Origin: an uncultured Roseovarius sp.
GTDB lineage: Bacteria; Pseudomonadota; Alphaproteobacteria; Rhodobacterales; Rhodobacteraceae
Direction of reading: 5' to 3'
DNA length: 52,624 nucleotides
Assembly (NCBI RefSeq): GCF_947259555.1
Contig: NZ_CAMYMD010000057.1
Span: 1-52,624, forward strand
The translations under genes were made by a program, and so were the position numbers. Below, piece after piece: positions 17,340-25,852 of the stretch. Position 1 is the first letter of the stretch. Each line of letters begins with the position of its first letter. The notes below the pieces were generated by a model. That model saw only the letters and a list, made by a program, of their open reading frames with translations, did not search any database and had not been told where the DNA came from.

Positions 17340-18155
17340 ATGAAAGACGACCGCCTCAGCCAGTTCCGTGATGCAGACTCGGACCGCTCCACCGCAGAAC
17401 AGGTACCCGAAACCGCGCAAACGCGCGCACCCGCATATCGTCTCGCCTTTGCCGATTCCGATTTCATGTGCCGGGACGAGCTGCGACCCGTACGCCTGCA
17501 ACTGGAACTGCTGAAACCCGAGATGATCCTGAACGAGCGCGGCATCCAGAGCACCGTGGTGCTGTTCGGCGGTGCGCGCATTCCCGAGCCATCGCAGAAA
17601 GACACCGCGCGCACCAAGACACTTGCCGATCTCTCGCACTACTATGACGAAGCCCGCAAATTCGCGCGGCTGATGACCGAAAAGTCAATGGCCAGCTATG
17701 GCCGCGAGTTCGTCGTTGCCACGGGTGGCGGGCCCGGCGTGATGGAGGCAGGCAACCGGGGAGCCGCCGATGCCGGCGGCGCGTCCATCGGGCTGAATAT
17801 CGTGCTGCCGCACGAGCAGGCACCGAACGAGTATGTGACACCGGGGCTCTGCTTCAATTTTCACTACTTCGCCATTCGCAAGATGCATTTCCTGATGCGC
17901 GCGCGCGCGATCTGCGTCTTTCCCGGCGGCTTTGGCACGCTGGACGAAACATTCGAGGCGCTCACCCTCATTCAGACGGACCGTATGAAGAAAGTTCCGT
18001 TCCTGCTCTTTGGTGAGACATTCTGGCGCTCGATCATAAATTGGGAGGCGCTTTCCGAGGCAGGTACCATCAGCGCTGAGGATCTTGACCTCTTTCGTTT
18101 TGTCGAAACGGCGGACGAGGCGATGGAGATCATAAGCGAGTGGCCAGAAACCTGA
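17340..18155 (+). CDS. LOG-family protein (TIGR00730 type nucleotide phosphoribohydrolase)
   Basis: A 271-residue Rossmann-fold protein of the family once called lysine decarboxylase. The diagnostic motif is PGGFGTLDE, preceded by GGGPGVMEAGNRGA. Family members release a base from nucleoside 5'-monophosphates (LOG cytokinin-activating enzymes, PpnN), and this activity is the best guess here. About 95 residues precede the core, longer than in small LOG proteins, and include a segment rich in charged residues. Two membrane-protein genes follow on the same strand after about 75 bases and might be co-transcribed. No other nucleotide-salvage gene is nearby. The motifs make the family certain; the substrate is unknown. 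Confidence 0.88.
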   Translation: MKDDRLSQFRDADSDRSTAEQVPETAQTRAPAYRLAFADSDFMCRDELRPVRLQLELLKPEMILNERGIQSTVVLFGGARIPEPSQKDTARTKTLADLSHYYDEARKFARLMTEKSMASYGREFVVATGGGPGVMEAGNRGAADAGGASIGLNIVLPHEQAPNEYVTPGLCFNFHYFAIRKMHFLMRARAICVFPGGFGTLDETFEALTLIQTDRMKKVPFLLFGETFWRSIINWEALSEAGTISAEDLDLFRFVETADEAMEIISEWPET

Positions 18156-18228
18156 CCACGCGGCTTTTGCCCTTGATGCAATGCGGCCATGCGATTATCC
18201 CACGCCGGCACTCGCGCAGCCAACCGGA

Positions 18229-18894
18229 ATGCCGATGACCGCCCAGATTTTCGACCGCCTTTTGATGAGCCTGATCGCTGCCACCCTGCTGGCCAGCGTG
18301 GTGATCACTCTTTTCGCGCCGGAGTATTTTCACCTGACCTTCGCCGCAGAGGATCGGCTGGTCGAAAATGGCACCGCGCTCTTTCTACTGCTGGCCTGCC
18401 TTGTCCTGCTGCGCAACACCAGCGGCCTTGCCGGTCGCGGCCTTTATGTCGGGTCGGCGCTCACGGCATTCTATGCGCTCCTGTTCTTCTTTGCCTCAGG
18501 CGAGGAAATATCCTGGGGGCAGCGCATTTTCGGCTGGGAAACAACAGAGTTTTTCGCCGAGAACAACTACCAAGGCGAAACCAATCTGCACAACCTGATG
18601 GTCGGCGAGCACCGTCTCGCCCGCACGCTCTTTGGCAACGTCCTGACCACGGTGCTTCTGCTCTACCTCGTGGCATTGCCTCTGCTTTGGTCACGCGTGG
18701 CGCTTGTCCGCCGCCTGTCCGATGCGCTCTTCATACCGGTTCCCGGTCCGCGTCATGCGGCCGCCGCGCTGATCGGCAGTCTTGTCATCGCCGTCCTCGA
18801 CGTGCCGCGCAAATGGGAAGTGTACGAGCTGGTCTTCGCAATCCTTGCCACCTCCATCTTCCTGCTGCCGCAAAACCGCGAGCGCATCCGCTAA
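18229..18894 (+). CDS. Unknown membrane protein A of tandem pair (GEEISWGQR family)
   Basis: I do not recognise a named family for this 221-residue protein. About six hydrophobic segments are visible. A conserved polar stretch follows the third or fourth: FFFASGEEISWGQR, then GWE, then FFAENNYQGETNLHNL. The next gene has the same stretch at the same place, so the two are paralogues. Acidic, His, Asn, Trp and Arg residues fixed beside a membrane segment suggest an enzyme or transport site rather than a plain anchor. The start is uncertain: ATG codons at 18181, 18229 and 18235 are possible, and 18229 is chosen for a weak CGGA just before it. It lies downstream of the LOG-family gene. Confidence 0.75.
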   Translation: MPMTAQIFDRLLMSLIAATLLASVVITLFAPEYFHLTFAAEDRLVENGTALFLLLACLVLLRNTSGLAGRGLYVGSALTAFYALLFFFASGEEISWGQRIFGWETTEFFAENNYQGETNLHNLMVGEHRLARTLFGNVLTTVLLLYLVALPLLWSRVALVRRLSDALFIPVPGPRHAAAALIGSLVIAVLDVPRKWEVYELVFAILATSIFLLPQNRERIR

Positions 18895-18916
18895 GTCCAG
18901 ACGCAAAGGCCTGCCC

Positions 18917-19600
18917 ATGCTCCGCCTCAACGCCCCATCCAGCCTCAGCCGCGCCGACAGCCTGATCTTTGGCGCGGCATGGGCCACACTGATGTTCACC
19001 TTGATCTACTACGTCACCGGTCTGCACGAACCGTTTCGCATGGGCTTTGCCACCGAGGACGGACCGGTGGAGTGGGCGACGGCAATCTGCCTGCTTTTGT
19101 CGTCGCTGGTACTGATCCGCAATGCCCGCGCGTTGGCATCGCGCCGTGGGCGCATAGCGGTTCTGGCAACATGGGTCTACGCCCTCATGTTCTTCTTCGC
19201 GGCGGGCGAGGAAATCTCATGGGGCCAGCGCCTTGTCGGCTGGGAGCCGGCGGCGTTCTTCGCCGAAAACAATGCTCAGCAAGAGACCAATCTGCACAAC
19301 CTCGTCATCGGCGATGTCAAGCTGGTCAAGACCGTGTTCGGCAGCGGACTGTCGATTGTGATCCTGCTCTACCTTCTGGTGCTCCCGCTGATCTACACGC
19401 GCATTGCTGTCCTGCACCGCATGGTCGACCGTTTGGCGATCCCTGTGGCTGACACCCGCCACATGATCGTCACTCTCGCGGCGACCGTTGTCATCCTGAG
19501 CGTGCAGATGATGACCAAATGGGAACCTTACGAGTTCATCTTTTCCCTGATGACCCTTTCGATATTCCTGCGCCCGCGCAATGCCGAGGACGTAACCTGA
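18917..19600 (+). CDS. Unknown membrane protein B of tandem pair (GEEISWGQR family)
   Basis: A 227-residue paralogue of the preceding gene, starting 22 bases after its stop with a clear AAAGG site seven bases from the ATG. The shared core reads FFFAAGEEISWGQR, GWEP, then FFAENNAQQETNLHNL, followed by matching hydrophobic segments and a C-terminal KWEPYEFIFSLMTLSIFL that parallels KWEVYELVFAILATSIFL in protein A. The N-terminal thirds differ more than the core. The arrangement fits a tandem duplication followed by divergence, perhaps a heterodimer. Function is unknown. It ends 24 bases from the convergent GntR gene. Confidence 0.78.
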   Translation: MLRLNAPSSLSRADSLIFGAAWATLMFTLIYYVTGLHEPFRMGFATEDGPVEWATAICLLLSSLVLIRNARALASRRGRIAVLATWVYALMFFFAAGEEISWGQRLVGWEPAAFFAENNAQQETNLHNLVIGDVKLVKTVFGSGLSIVILLYLLVLPLIYTRIAVLHRMVDRLAIPVADTRHMIVTLAATVVILSVQMMTKWEPYEFIFSLMTLSIFLRPRNAEDVT

Positions 19601-19624
19601 GCGCGCCCGCGCCGTGCCCTCAAG

Positions 19625-20389
19625 TCATTCCGAGATGAACCGGCTCTGCATCTCGACTTCTTGCCGCTGCATCAGGCTCCACGCGGTTTGCATGTGGTCC
19701 AACATGATCGAACGAGCCAGATCGGCGTTACCGGCGCGCAGCGCCGCAACGAGCTGCTGCTGATGGGTGCGCCCCTGCTGCCAGAGTTCGCGGTTGGGCG
19801 GGGAATAGAGGCGGCGATAAACCGTCAGGTCGGATAGAAGATTGACCATGAAGTCGATCGCGAACCCAAGGAGCGGGTTTTGCGCCTGCTCCGCCAGGAT
19901 CGCATGAAATCTGAGCGAGGCCACATGTTGCGCGCGCTCTTCTTCCAGATCGGCGGCCGGTTCGGCATATTCGGCGATGTTGGCCTCCAACTTTTGCAGA
20001 ACGACTTCGGGCAGCTGACCCGCCAGTGACGCGGCCAATTCGGGCTCCAGCAACAGTCGCAACTGATATATGTCGCCGATTGTGAGATTCTTGAAATAGA
20101 AATAATTTCCCAGAAGAGCCTTGGCCCGTTGGCGGCTGACCTCATGCACAAAGCTACCGCCCCCCGGACCGGTGCGTGTCTTGATCAGCCCCTGCGCCTC
20201 AAGGATGCGCATGGCTTCGCGGATTGTACCCTTGGCCATGCCGAACCGGCTGATCAACTCGGCCTCGCCGGGCAACCGATCCCCGGCGCACAAACCCTGC
20301 TTCACCACCCAATCCTTGATCGCCTCGGCGACCTGAACCGGCCTGCTGGGTCTTGGATCAGTCTTTGAGCGGGTGGTGGCAGGCTGCAA
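19625..20389 (-). CDS. GntR-family regulator, FadR/FCD subfamily
   Basis: A 254-residue regulator: winged helix (RLPGEAELISRFGMAKGTIR near residues 38-57, then EAMRILEAQGLIKTRTGPGG) plus an all-helical FCD ligand domain whose histidines (RFHAIL, HQQQ, DHMQ) usually bind a metal and a carboxylate effector. The only start that keeps the first helix is TTG at 20389, with GGGAG upstream; it overlaps the end of the ABC ATPase gene by 32 bases, so translation is probably coupled. It is the last gene of the transporter operon and is the natural candidate to bind the two palindromes at 25790-25831. FCD regulators normally sense the substrate or a catabolite. Confidence 0.88.
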   Translation of the reverse strand: MQPATTRSKTDPRPSRPVQVAEAIKDWVVKQGLCAGDRLPGEAELISRFGMAKGTIREAMRILEAQGLIKTRTGPGGGSFVHEVSRQRAKALLGNYFYFKNLTIGDIYQLRLLLEPELAASLAGQLPEVVLQKLEANIAEYAEPAADLEEERAQHVASLRFHAILAEQAQNPLLGFAIDFMVNLLSDLTVYRRLYSPPNRELWQQGRTHQQQLVAALRAGNADLARSIMLDHMQTAWSLMQRQEVEMQSRFISE

Positions 20390-21314
20390 GTTGATCGTCT
20401 CCCGTTTCCTTCAGTATCGGCTCGTCTGTCCGGCAGAGCTCGGTCGCACGTGGGCACCGCCCGGCAAACGCGCATCCCGGCGGAGGGTTCAGCGGATCGG
20501 GCAGCTCGGTCCCCTTTTGCTCGGGCGCGGTGAGCGGACGCCCGACGACCGGGGCGCTTCCGGCCAGAAGCTGTGTATAGGGATGGCTCGGGTTTGCAAA
20601 GATATGCCGCGCCCTGCCGATCTCGACCACAGAGCCGAAGTAGAGGACCATCACCCGGTCGCTGACCGCCTCCACCACGGCCAGATCGTGCGTGATGAAG
20701 AGATAGGTCAAACCGAATTCGCGCCTGAGGTCGGATAGAAGATTGAGCACTTGCGCCTGTACCGAAACATCGAGCGCAGACACCGGCTCATCTAGAATGA
20801 TAATCTCCGGAGCAGCGGCCAGAGCGCGGGCAATGCCGATGCGCTGCGCCTGACCGCCCGAAAATTCATGCGGATAGCGGTCAAGGAACTCTTCACGCAA
20901 ATTGACCGAGGCAAAAATTTCACTGATCCGTGCCTCTCGTTCGCGTCTTGGCATGTAATACAGGCGTTTAAGCGGTGCCTCCATCACTTGTCGGATGGTT
21001 TTACGCGGGTTCAGGCTGCTTTGCGGGTCCTGAAAGACGTATTGGATCAATCTCCCGAACTTGGCCGGGTCGGCGGTGTCGAGAGCACGGCCATCAATCT
21101 CGATCGCACCTTCGGAGGGCTCCAATAGACCAACGAGCATGCGCGCAAGTGTCGATTTCCCGCAACCTGATTCACCCACCACGCCGAGCGTTTCCCCCGG
21201 TTCCACGGCAAAGCTCAGCGGTTTGACAGCGTGCACACCGGGCATGGCGGCGCCGAACAGCGGCTTCTTTACCGAAAAGGTCTTGGCCAGACCCGTGACC
21301 TTGAGCGCAGGCAT
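20358..21314 (-). CDS. Peptide-type ABC transporter ATP-binding protein (DppF/OppF-like)
   Basis: Second nucleotide-binding subunit of a dipeptide/oligopeptide-class importer, 318 residues. Walker A is GESGCGKST, the signature is FSGGQAQR, Walker B is IIILDEPVSALD, and the oligopeptide/dipeptide C-terminal domain has the cysteine motif PPPGCAFAGRCPRATELC that holds a Fe-S cluster in some relatives. The ATG at 21314 shares one base with the stop of the upstream fused gene (TGATG), which decides the start; the frame stays open 33 codons further upstream. The substrate cannot be read from an ATPase; see the binding protein and the DUF1028 neighbour. Confidence 0.92.
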   Translation of the reverse strand: MPALKVTGLAKTFSVKKPLFGAAMPGVHAVKPLSFAVEPGETLGVVGESGCGKSTLARMLVGLLEPSEGAIEIDGRALDTADPAKFGRLIQYVFQDPQSSLNPRKTIRQVMEAPLKRLYYMPRREREARISEIFASVNLREEFLDRYPHEFSGGQAQRIGIARALAAAPEIIILDEPVSALDVSVQAQVLNLLSDLRREFGLTYLFITHDLAVVEAVSDRVMVLYFGSVVEIGRARHIFANPSHPYTQLLAGSAPVVGRPLTAPEQKGTELPDPLNPPPGCAFAGRCPRATELCRTDEPILKETGDDQLAACHHPLKD

Positions 21315-23179
21315 CAGATCACCTCTTCGGGATAGAGGCAGCGCACCGCACGTGGCCCGCTGCCTGCGAGGGTGATTTCTCCGTCCCGACAGCCTTGGCG
21401 AGCTTTGTCGCATCTCGGGGCAAAGACGCAGCCGGGTGGCAGATCATCCACGACAGGCGGCAAACCGGGGATCGCAGCGAGGGCACGCTGGCCTCCGCCC
21501 AGTTCGGGAACGCAGGCAATGAGGCGCTTGGTATAGGGGTGCGCCGGCGCGTCGAGCACGGCCCTCGTCGGACCTTGTTCAACAATCCGTCCGGCATACA
21601 TCACGGCAATCCGGTCGCATAGCTGCGCCACTACGCCAAAATCATGGGTGATGAAGATGATCGCCAATCCCCTGTCGCGCCGCAGGTCATCCAGCAGCGC
21701 GAGGATTTGTGCCTGCACAGTTACATCGAGCGCCGTGGTCGGCTCATCCGCTATGATGACATCGGGCTCATTGGCGAGCGCCATGGCGATGCCGATCCGC
21801 TGGCGCATACCGCCAGACATTTCATGCGGATAATTGTCGATGCGCGCCTCGGGGTTGGGGATGCGCACATCCTTGAGCAAGGCAAGGGCGCGCGTCCGGG
21901 CCTCAGTGCGGGACAGCCGGTGATGCGCCTGAATCGCCTCGGCAAGCTGGGTGCCGACCCGGTAGAGAGGGTGGAGTGTCGAAAGCGGGTCCTGAAAGAT
22001 ATAGGCGACGCGGTCCCCCCGCATCCGGCGCAACCTTTCATAGCGCGCACCGATCAGGTCCTCGCCCTGAAAACGCACCGCACCGCCCGCGATGACGCCC
22101 GGAGGCGACGCGACCAGCCCCATCACGCTAAGCGCGGTCACTGATTTGCCAGAGCCACTCTCGCCCACGAGACCAAGACATTCTCCGGGTTGCACCGAGA
22201 GGCTGACACCGCCCACGGCGCGATAGATACGGCGACCGACATGGAATTGCGTATGCAGATCCTGAATGGCCAGCAGGTCGGTCGTGGCGGTCGGCACCGC
22301 CCCCTTGCGATCGACCAGCGTCATGGCGCGCGGACGCGAGAGCGCCCCGGAGCGCAGGCGCGGATCGAGCGCGTCGCGCACCCCGTCACCCAACAGGTTG
22401 ATCGACATGACGATGAGAAAGATCATGATGCCCGGCACAATGGAGGTATGCGGATGCGAGATCAGCGCCGACCGCGCCTCGCCCAGCATCGAGCCGAGAT
22501 CCGCCTGTGGCGGCTGCGAGCCCAAACCGAGAAAGCTGAGCCCGGCGGTCTCGAGGATCATCCAGCCCACGGTCGTGGACATGGCGATGATGATCACGGG
22601 CAGGACATTGGGTAAAAGCTCGGTCAGGATGATGCGCGCGTGCCCCATTCCGGCCAGTCGGGCCGCGTCGATGAATTCGCGCCCTGCCAGCCCGACGGTG
22701 ACACCACGGATGTTGCGGGCAAAGAACGGCACGTTGACCGCGGCCACGGCAATGAGCGCGTTCATCAGACCGGGGCCGAGCGCCGCGACGATGGCCAGTG
22801 CAAGCAGGATATAAGGAAAGGCCATCAGCATATCGACGCCGCGCATGATGAGATTGTCGATACGTCCGCCAAAATACCCCGCAACGATCCCGACCGCAGA
22901 CCCGATGGTCGCCGCGGCGACAGCCGCCAAAACGCCGACCCCGAGGGACAGGCGCGTGCCATGCAACAGGCGCGACAGCAGATCGCGCCCAAGATGATCC
23001 GTACCAAGCAGATGGCCTTCGGTGAATGGGCGCTGAAACCGGTCGGCAGTGGCGGTCGCATCCGGATCTTGGAGCGGCAGCAGCGGCGCGATCAGAACCG
23101 AAACAAGAATAATCGAGAACACCACGGCCCCGATCGCCGCGAGCCGGTTGCGAAACAGCAATCCCAGAAAAACGGTCAC
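21314..23179 (-). CDS. Fused ABC transporter permease and ATP-binding protein (DppC-DppD fusion)
   Basis: A 621-residue natural fusion. Residues 1 to about 285 are a DppC-type permease: [18 protein letters not shown], six membrane segments, and the EAA loop around [16 protein letters not shown]. Residues from about 300 on are a DppD-type ATPase: [12 protein letters not shown]alker [16 protein letters not shown] signature, [11 protein letters not shown]alker B, and [17 protein letters not shown] at the C-terminus. No stop or frameshift separates them, and the linker is short and basic. Such fusions are known in rhizobia and roseobacters. The gene overlaps the DppB-type permease gene by four bases and the second ATPase gene by one. 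Confidence 0.92.
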   Translation of the reverse strand: MTVFLGLLFRNRLAAIGAVVFSIILVSVLIAPLLPLQDPDATATADRFQRPFTEGHLLGTDHLGRDLLSRLLHGTRLSLGVGVLAAVAAATIGSAVGIVAGYFGGRIDNLIMRGVDMLMAFPYILLALAIVAALGPGLMNALIAVAAVNVPFFARNIRGVTVGLAGREFIDAARLAGMGHARIILTELLPNVLPVIIIAMSTTVGWMILETAGLSFLGLGSQPPQADLGSMLGEARSALISHPHTSIVPGIMIFLIVMSINLLGDGVRDALDPRLRSGALSRPRAMTLVDRKGAVPTATTDLLAIQDLHTQFHVGRRIYRAVGGVSLSVQPGECLGLVGESGSGKSVTALSVMGLVASPPGVIAGGAVRFQGEDLIGARYERLRRMRGDRVAYIFQDPLSTLHPLYRVGTQLAEAIQAHHRLSRTEARTRALALLKDVRIPNPEARIDNYPHEMSGGMRQRIGIAMALANEPDVIIADEPTTALDVTVQAQILALLDDLRRDRGLAIIFITHDFGVVAQLCDRIAVMYAGRIVEQGPTRAVLDAPAHPYTKRLIACVPELGGGQRALAAIPGLPPVVDDLPPGCVFAPRCDKARQGCRDGEITLAGSGPRAVRCLYPEEVI

Positions 23180-24123
23180 GTCCGTATCCTCGGGTCGAGC
23201 AAGCTCTGCGCCACATCAACCGCGATGTTGAACAACACATAACAGGCCGCGACGAATACCACCCCACCCTGCACCAAGAGCAGATCTCGCGTCAGGATCG
23301 CGTCCACCAGCATCCGCCCGACGCCGGGCCATTGAAAGACAATCTCGATATAGACCGCGCCCGAGAGAACAAACCCGGCCTGAATGCCAAGCACCGGAAT
23401 GATCGACACCATCGCCGCCCGCAAAGCGTGCCCCATGATCACGCGCGTCTCTGATACACCCTTGGCGCGCGCCGTGCGAATGAAGTCCTGACGCAGCACC
23501 TCAAGCATGGCAGAGCGCGAGAGGCGTGCGATCACCCCGGTCGCCACTGCGGCCAGCGCAAGCGCGGGCATGATGAGGTGATTCAATAGATCGGGCAGAT
23601 CACCACCGCCATAGATCGCGTACATGCCCGAGACCGGAAGCCATCGCAGATTCACCGCGAAGGTCAGAATCATCATCATCCCGAGAAAGAAGGAAGGCAC
23701 GGAAATGCCGATCAGCACCACGAAAGTGATCACCTTGTCGGTTAATCCGTACTGGCGGGCGGCGGATGCAACACCGGCCAAAATGCCCAGAATGGAACAC
23801 AAAACAAACGCCGTGCCTGCCAGGACGAGCGTCGCGTTGAACCGCTCCAGCACTTCGTCGATGACCGGGCGGTTCAGCGAATAGGATCGACCGAAATCAC
23901 CGGTCAGTATATTGCCCAGCCAAATGAAGTACCGCATCACAAGAGGCTGATCGAGCCCGAGATCGCGGTTGAGTTTCTCGACGTTCTCAGGCGTGGCATA
24001 GGAGCCGAGGATCGCCGTTGCCGGATCGCCGGGGATAAGCGACATGATCAGAAAAACGATAATGCTGATCCCCAAAAGCACAGGAATGGCCGACACCAGA
24101 CGTTTCAGAATATAGCCGCTCAT
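23176..24123 (-). CDS. ABC transporter permease (DppB/OppB-like)
   Basis: A 315-residue inner-membrane permease with the family's six helices. The N-terminal MSGYILKRLVSAIPVLLGIS and LIPGDPA are typical of DppB, and the EAA cytoplasmic loop is DFIRTARAKGVSETRVIMGHAL near residues 203-224. It pairs with the permease half of the downstream fused protein to form the membrane channel. It starts 53 bases after the binding-protein stop, and its own stop overlaps the fused gene by four bases, which fixes the operon order: binding protein, DppB, DppC-DppD, DppF, GntR. Confidence 0.93.
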   Translation of the reverse strand: MSGYILKRLVSAIPVLLGISIIVFLIMSLIPGDPATAILGSYATPENVEKLNRDLGLDQPLVMRYFIWLGNILTGDFGRSYSLNRPVIDEVLERFNATLVLAGTAFVLCSILGILAGVASAARQYGLTDKVITFVVLIGISVPSFFLGMMMILTFAVNLRWLPVSGMYAIYGGGDLPDLLNHLIMPALALAAVATGVIARLSRSAMLEVLRQDFIRTARAKGVSETRVIMGHALRAAMVSIIPVLGIQAGFVLSGAVYIEIVFQWPGVGRMLVDAILTRDLLLVQGGVVFVAACYVLFNIAVDVAQSLLDPRIRT

Positions 24124-24176
24124 CTTGACCCCTTCGGCGTGTTCGGGCCGGTGTCAAACGGCCCGAAACATGGATA

Positions 24177-25757
24177 TCAGTTTTTCACGACATCCTTCAG
24201 ATACAGCAGGAACGACGGCTCAAGGCCAAAGTTATCAACACGGTCGCTGGTCACCGCATTCTGCTTCCAGTTCGCCACAAAGACCCACGGCGCATCCTCT
24301 TGTACGATGGCCTGCATCTCCCGGTAGAGACGTGCACGCTCGTCCTGATCGGTCGCACGCCGCGCCGCTTCAAGCAGGGTATCGACCTGTTCATTGGCAT
24401 AGTATCCTGAGTTGAATCCGCCGTTCTCCGGCCAGGCCTCACTGCGCAGAGCGAGATACGGCAGGGTGTCCGGGTCATTCGTCATCCACGCCATTTCTGC
24501 CATGTCGGCCTTGCCCTCCAACCCCGGGTTAACCTCACCGAGAAAGGTATTCCACTCGTAGGTTTCGATGGTGACATCAAAACCCACCGCTTCGAGATCG
24601 GCCTGAATGGCCGTTCCCATCGGCACGGGATCGAGCATGCCGGACCCGCCTTCGGTCACGTAAAAGGTGAGTGCAGCCCCCTCCGCGCCAGCGTCTGCGA
24701 TCAGGGCACGCGCCTTGGCCGGGTCATACGGATACGGGTCGAGCGCCTCATTATAGGCCCAGGCAAAGGCGGGCGGCGTTGGTCCGGTGGCAACAGTGGC
24801 GGTGCCTTCGAGCACGTCATTGACGATTGCCTCCTTGTTGATCGCGTAATTCGCGGCCTGCCGCACGCGCTTGTCGGCAAATGGGCCCTCCTTCGCGTTC
24901 AGGATCAAGAACCAGACATGCGGACCGGCCTGTTCGGCGACATCGAATGCGTCCCCATCGAACTGCCCCAGGGACGTTGGCGGAACCTCGACCATCAGGT
25001 CGATCCCACCCGCCAGCATCTCGGCCACGCGGGTGTTGGCATCGGTGATCGGACGAAAGACGACAGCCTGCGTGCCTGCCGCCTCTCCCCAATAGCCCTC
25101 GTGACGCTCAACGACCACGGCCTCGTTCGACCGCCACTCGGCGAATACGAAAGGCCCTGTACCCACCGGATTTCGTCCGAACTCGGCACCATGGGTGCGT
25201 ACTGCCTCGGGCGAAACGATAAGTCCTGTGGGATAGGCAAGGTTTGACAGGAATGGGGCATAAGGCGCGTCAAGCGTGAACTTCACGGTCAAATCATCGA
25301 CCACCTCGGTCGATTCGACCGCGCCAAAAAAGAAGGACAGAGGAAATGGGCCGGTGTCGTGGTAGGGATGCGACTCGTCCAGCATCCGGTCGAAATTGAA
25401 TTTCACGGCCTCTGCGTTGAAGGCCGTGCCGTCATGAAACCGCACGCCTTCGCGCAGGGTGAACGTGTACTCCGTGCCATCCTCACTGATTGTCCAATCT
25501 GTCGCGAGCGACGGCTCGACCTCGAGTGTGCCGGGCGCGTAGCGGGTCAACCCCTCGTAGAGATTCACCAGAATTCGGAAATCGTTCACGGCGGTGACAG
25601 CGGCCGGATCCAGCGACTTTGGCTCGGCAATCTGCCCAACGATCAACACCCCCGGCGGGGTCTGCGCGGCAGCGGGGCCCGGCAAACCGACCGAGGCGGC
25701 AATCACCCCGGCAGCAGCAAGCGCGAGGCCCTTGCGGACCCAGGACAATGGTTTCAT
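24177..25757 (-). CDS. ABC transporter substrate-binding protein, peptide/nickel family (SBP family 5)
   Basis: A 526-residue periplasmic binding protein. It begins MKPLSWVRKGLALAAAGVIA with a signal peptide cleaved near AAAQT. The family 5 signature appears as EPSLATDWTISEDGTEYTFTLREGVRFHDG, in which the last part is the most conserved. Family members bind dipeptides, oligopeptides, nickel chelates, glutathione or opines, and the ligand cannot be told apart by eye. ATG at 25757 is chosen for the lysine-rich signal start and the GGGAG site; a frame opens 13 codons further upstream. It is the first gene of the operon. The 95-base gap to the divergent DUF1028 gene carries two palindromes. Confidence 0.92.
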   Translation of the reverse strand: MKPLSWVRKGLALAAAGVIAASVGLPGPAAAQTPPGVLIVGQIAEPKSLDPAAVTAVNDFRILVNLYEGLTRYAPGTLEVEPSLATDWTISEDGTEYTFTLREGVRFHDGTAFNAEAVKFNFDRMLDESHPYHDTGPFPLSFFFGAVESTEVVDDLTVKFTLDAPYAPFLSNLAYPTGLIVSPEAVRTHGAEFGRNPVGTGPFVFAEWRSNEAVVVERHEGYWGEAAGTQAVVFRPITDANTRVAEMLAGGIDLMVEVPPTSLGQFDGDAFDVAEQAGPHVWFLILNAKEGPFADKRVRQAANYAINKEAIVNDVLEGTATVATGPTPPAFAWAYNEALDPYPYDPAKARALIADAGAEGAALTFYVTEGGSGMLDPVPMGTAIQADLEAVGFDVTIETYEWNTFLGEVNPGLEGKADMAEMAWMTNDPDTLPYLALRSEAWPENGGFNSGYYANEQVDTLLEAARRATDQDERARLYREMQAIVQEDAPWVFVANWKQNAVTSDRVDNFGLEPSFLLYLKDVVKN

Positions 25758-25789
25758 TTCGCTTCTCCCTGTTGATTTATTCCCTAAAA

Positions 25790-25801
25790 TTATCATGATA
25801 A
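25790..25801. promoter_or_regulatory. Palindromic operator copy 1
   Basis: TTATCATGATAA is a perfect 12-base palindrome in AT-rich DNA between the binding-protein and DUF1028 genes. The flanks extend it imperfectly to 18 bases (AAATTATCATGATAAATT). It is the same core as copy 2, with centres 27 bases apart. It lies 33 bases upstream of the binding-protein start, where a bound regulator could block its promoter. Confidence 0.75.
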
Positions 25802-25813
25802 ATTGCCATCGTC

Positions 25814-25831
25814 AAATTATCATGATAATTT
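25814..25831. promoter_or_regulatory. Palindromic operator copy 2
   Basis: AAATTATCATGATAATTT is a perfect 18-base palindrome containing the same TTATCATGATAA core as copy 1. It ends 21 bases before the DUF1028 start codon. Two copies in a divergent promoter strongly suggest one dimeric regulator for both transcripts; the GntR protein encoded at the end of the transporter operon is the likely binder (inference). Confidence 0.78.
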
Positions 25832-25852
25832 AAGGAAAAACTCAGGAAACCC

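Noticed and set aside
17750..19000. Additional frames across the LOG and membrane genes
   Set aside because: They overlap the supported genes, are Arg/Pro/Ala-rich, and lack ribosome sites or recognisable domains.
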